Assembly: GCF_003259175.1 (NCBI RefSeq)
Contig: NZ_QGOK01000003.1
Span: 310,001 to 374,000, forward strand
Reading direction: 5' to 3'
Source: Marinomonas shanghaiensis
GTDB taxonomy: Bacteria; Pseudomonadota; Gammaproteobacteria; Pseudomonadales; Marinomonadaceae
DNA: 64,000 nt
Positions 63,993 to 64,000 of the stretch are shown here, in pieces. How positions within the stretch are numbered: the first letter of the stretch is position 1; every line of letters starts with the position of its first letter. The notes under the pieces were generated by a model that was not told the origin of the DNA, ran no database searches, and saw only the letters and a list, made by a program, of their open reading frames with translations. Made by a program: the position numbers and the translations under genes.

Positions 63993-64000
63993 TATGAGCA

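Noticed and set aside
1..64000. CRISPR arrays, tRNA or rRNA genes
   Set aside because: No regularly spaced repeats and no tRNA T-arm or rRNA-like segments were recognised on reading through; a covariance scan was not possible.

Overview
The window looks like the chromosome of a marine gammaproteobacterium, most likely an Oceanospirillales member close to Marinomonas. This is inferred from the resemblance of the housekeeping proteins (RadD, TrhO, DnaX-YbaB-RecR, RNase D-YcgL-YcgN, HrpA, MlaA, TalB, DusA) and from an ectoine-degradation cluster, typical of marine bacteria. No rRNA, tRNA or CRISPR array was seen. Most of the sequence is ordinary, densely packed core genome.

Layout. 1-9.7 kb: an OmpA-like protein, a glyoxalase, YejK, a HAD phosphatase, small uncharacterised proteins, a DTW-domain tRNA modification enzyme, a DUF1499 protein, a TetR regulator, RadD helicase and a 2OG-Fe(II) oxygenase. 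9.7-18.9 kb: trhO, the dnaX-ybaB-recR-rnd-ycgL-ycgN run, a von Willebrand factor A protein and a class II glutamine amidotransferase. dnaX carries a nine-A run with an immediate -1 frame stop, a likely tau/gamma switch. 18.9-20.3 kb: a TumE/TumA-type toxin-antitoxin pair with a clear palindromic operator, beside a probable RHH antitoxin fragment. 20.3-31.4 kb: cysK, hrpA, mlaA, a GGDEF protein, a PQQ sugar dehydrogenase, a sugar acetyltransferase, transaldolase and dusA.

31.4-38.2 kb is the accessory region. It starts at the 5' end of dusA, a known integration hotspot. It holds a broken phage tail tape-measure fragment, an AT-rich two-gene type II restriction-modification system, a structured leader resembling phage C4 antisense RNA, a truncated Rha gene, a Y1/REP-associated transposase, a tandem duplication and a TacA/TacT toxin-antitoxin pair. 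38.2-42.1 kb: endonuclease I, an NAD(P)-binding protein, CsrA, a divergent S24 repressor/Cro-like switch, a DUF1127 protein and an unannotated 32-aa ORF with an excellent ribosome binding site.

42.3-54.3 kb: YaeQ, a dienelactone hydrolase, a DUF3524 glycosyltransferase related to tRNA-queuosine mannosyltransferases, YjiH, an AhpD-like protein with an AraC regulator, an arsenic-type operon (arsH, a half-length arsC, a flavin reductase) behind a 14-bp inverted repeat, glutathione peroxidase, an aminopeptidase-like hydrolase, a CBS protein and an ATPase. 54.3-64 kb: the ectoine catabolic operon doeB2-doeD-doeA-doeC on the minus strand, divergent from a LysR regulator and a complete three-gene TRAP transporter. 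A plausible reading is import of an organic solute and its breakdown to aspartate, but the TRAP substrate cannot be read from the sequence.

I did not find a clearly new multi-gene system. The strongest second-look items are the dnaX frameshift site, the C4-like leader of the truncated rha gene, the long C-terminal extension on the cytosine methyltransferase, the half arsC gene, the bacterial QTMAN-like glycosyltransferase, and the small ORF upstream of the DUF1127 gene.
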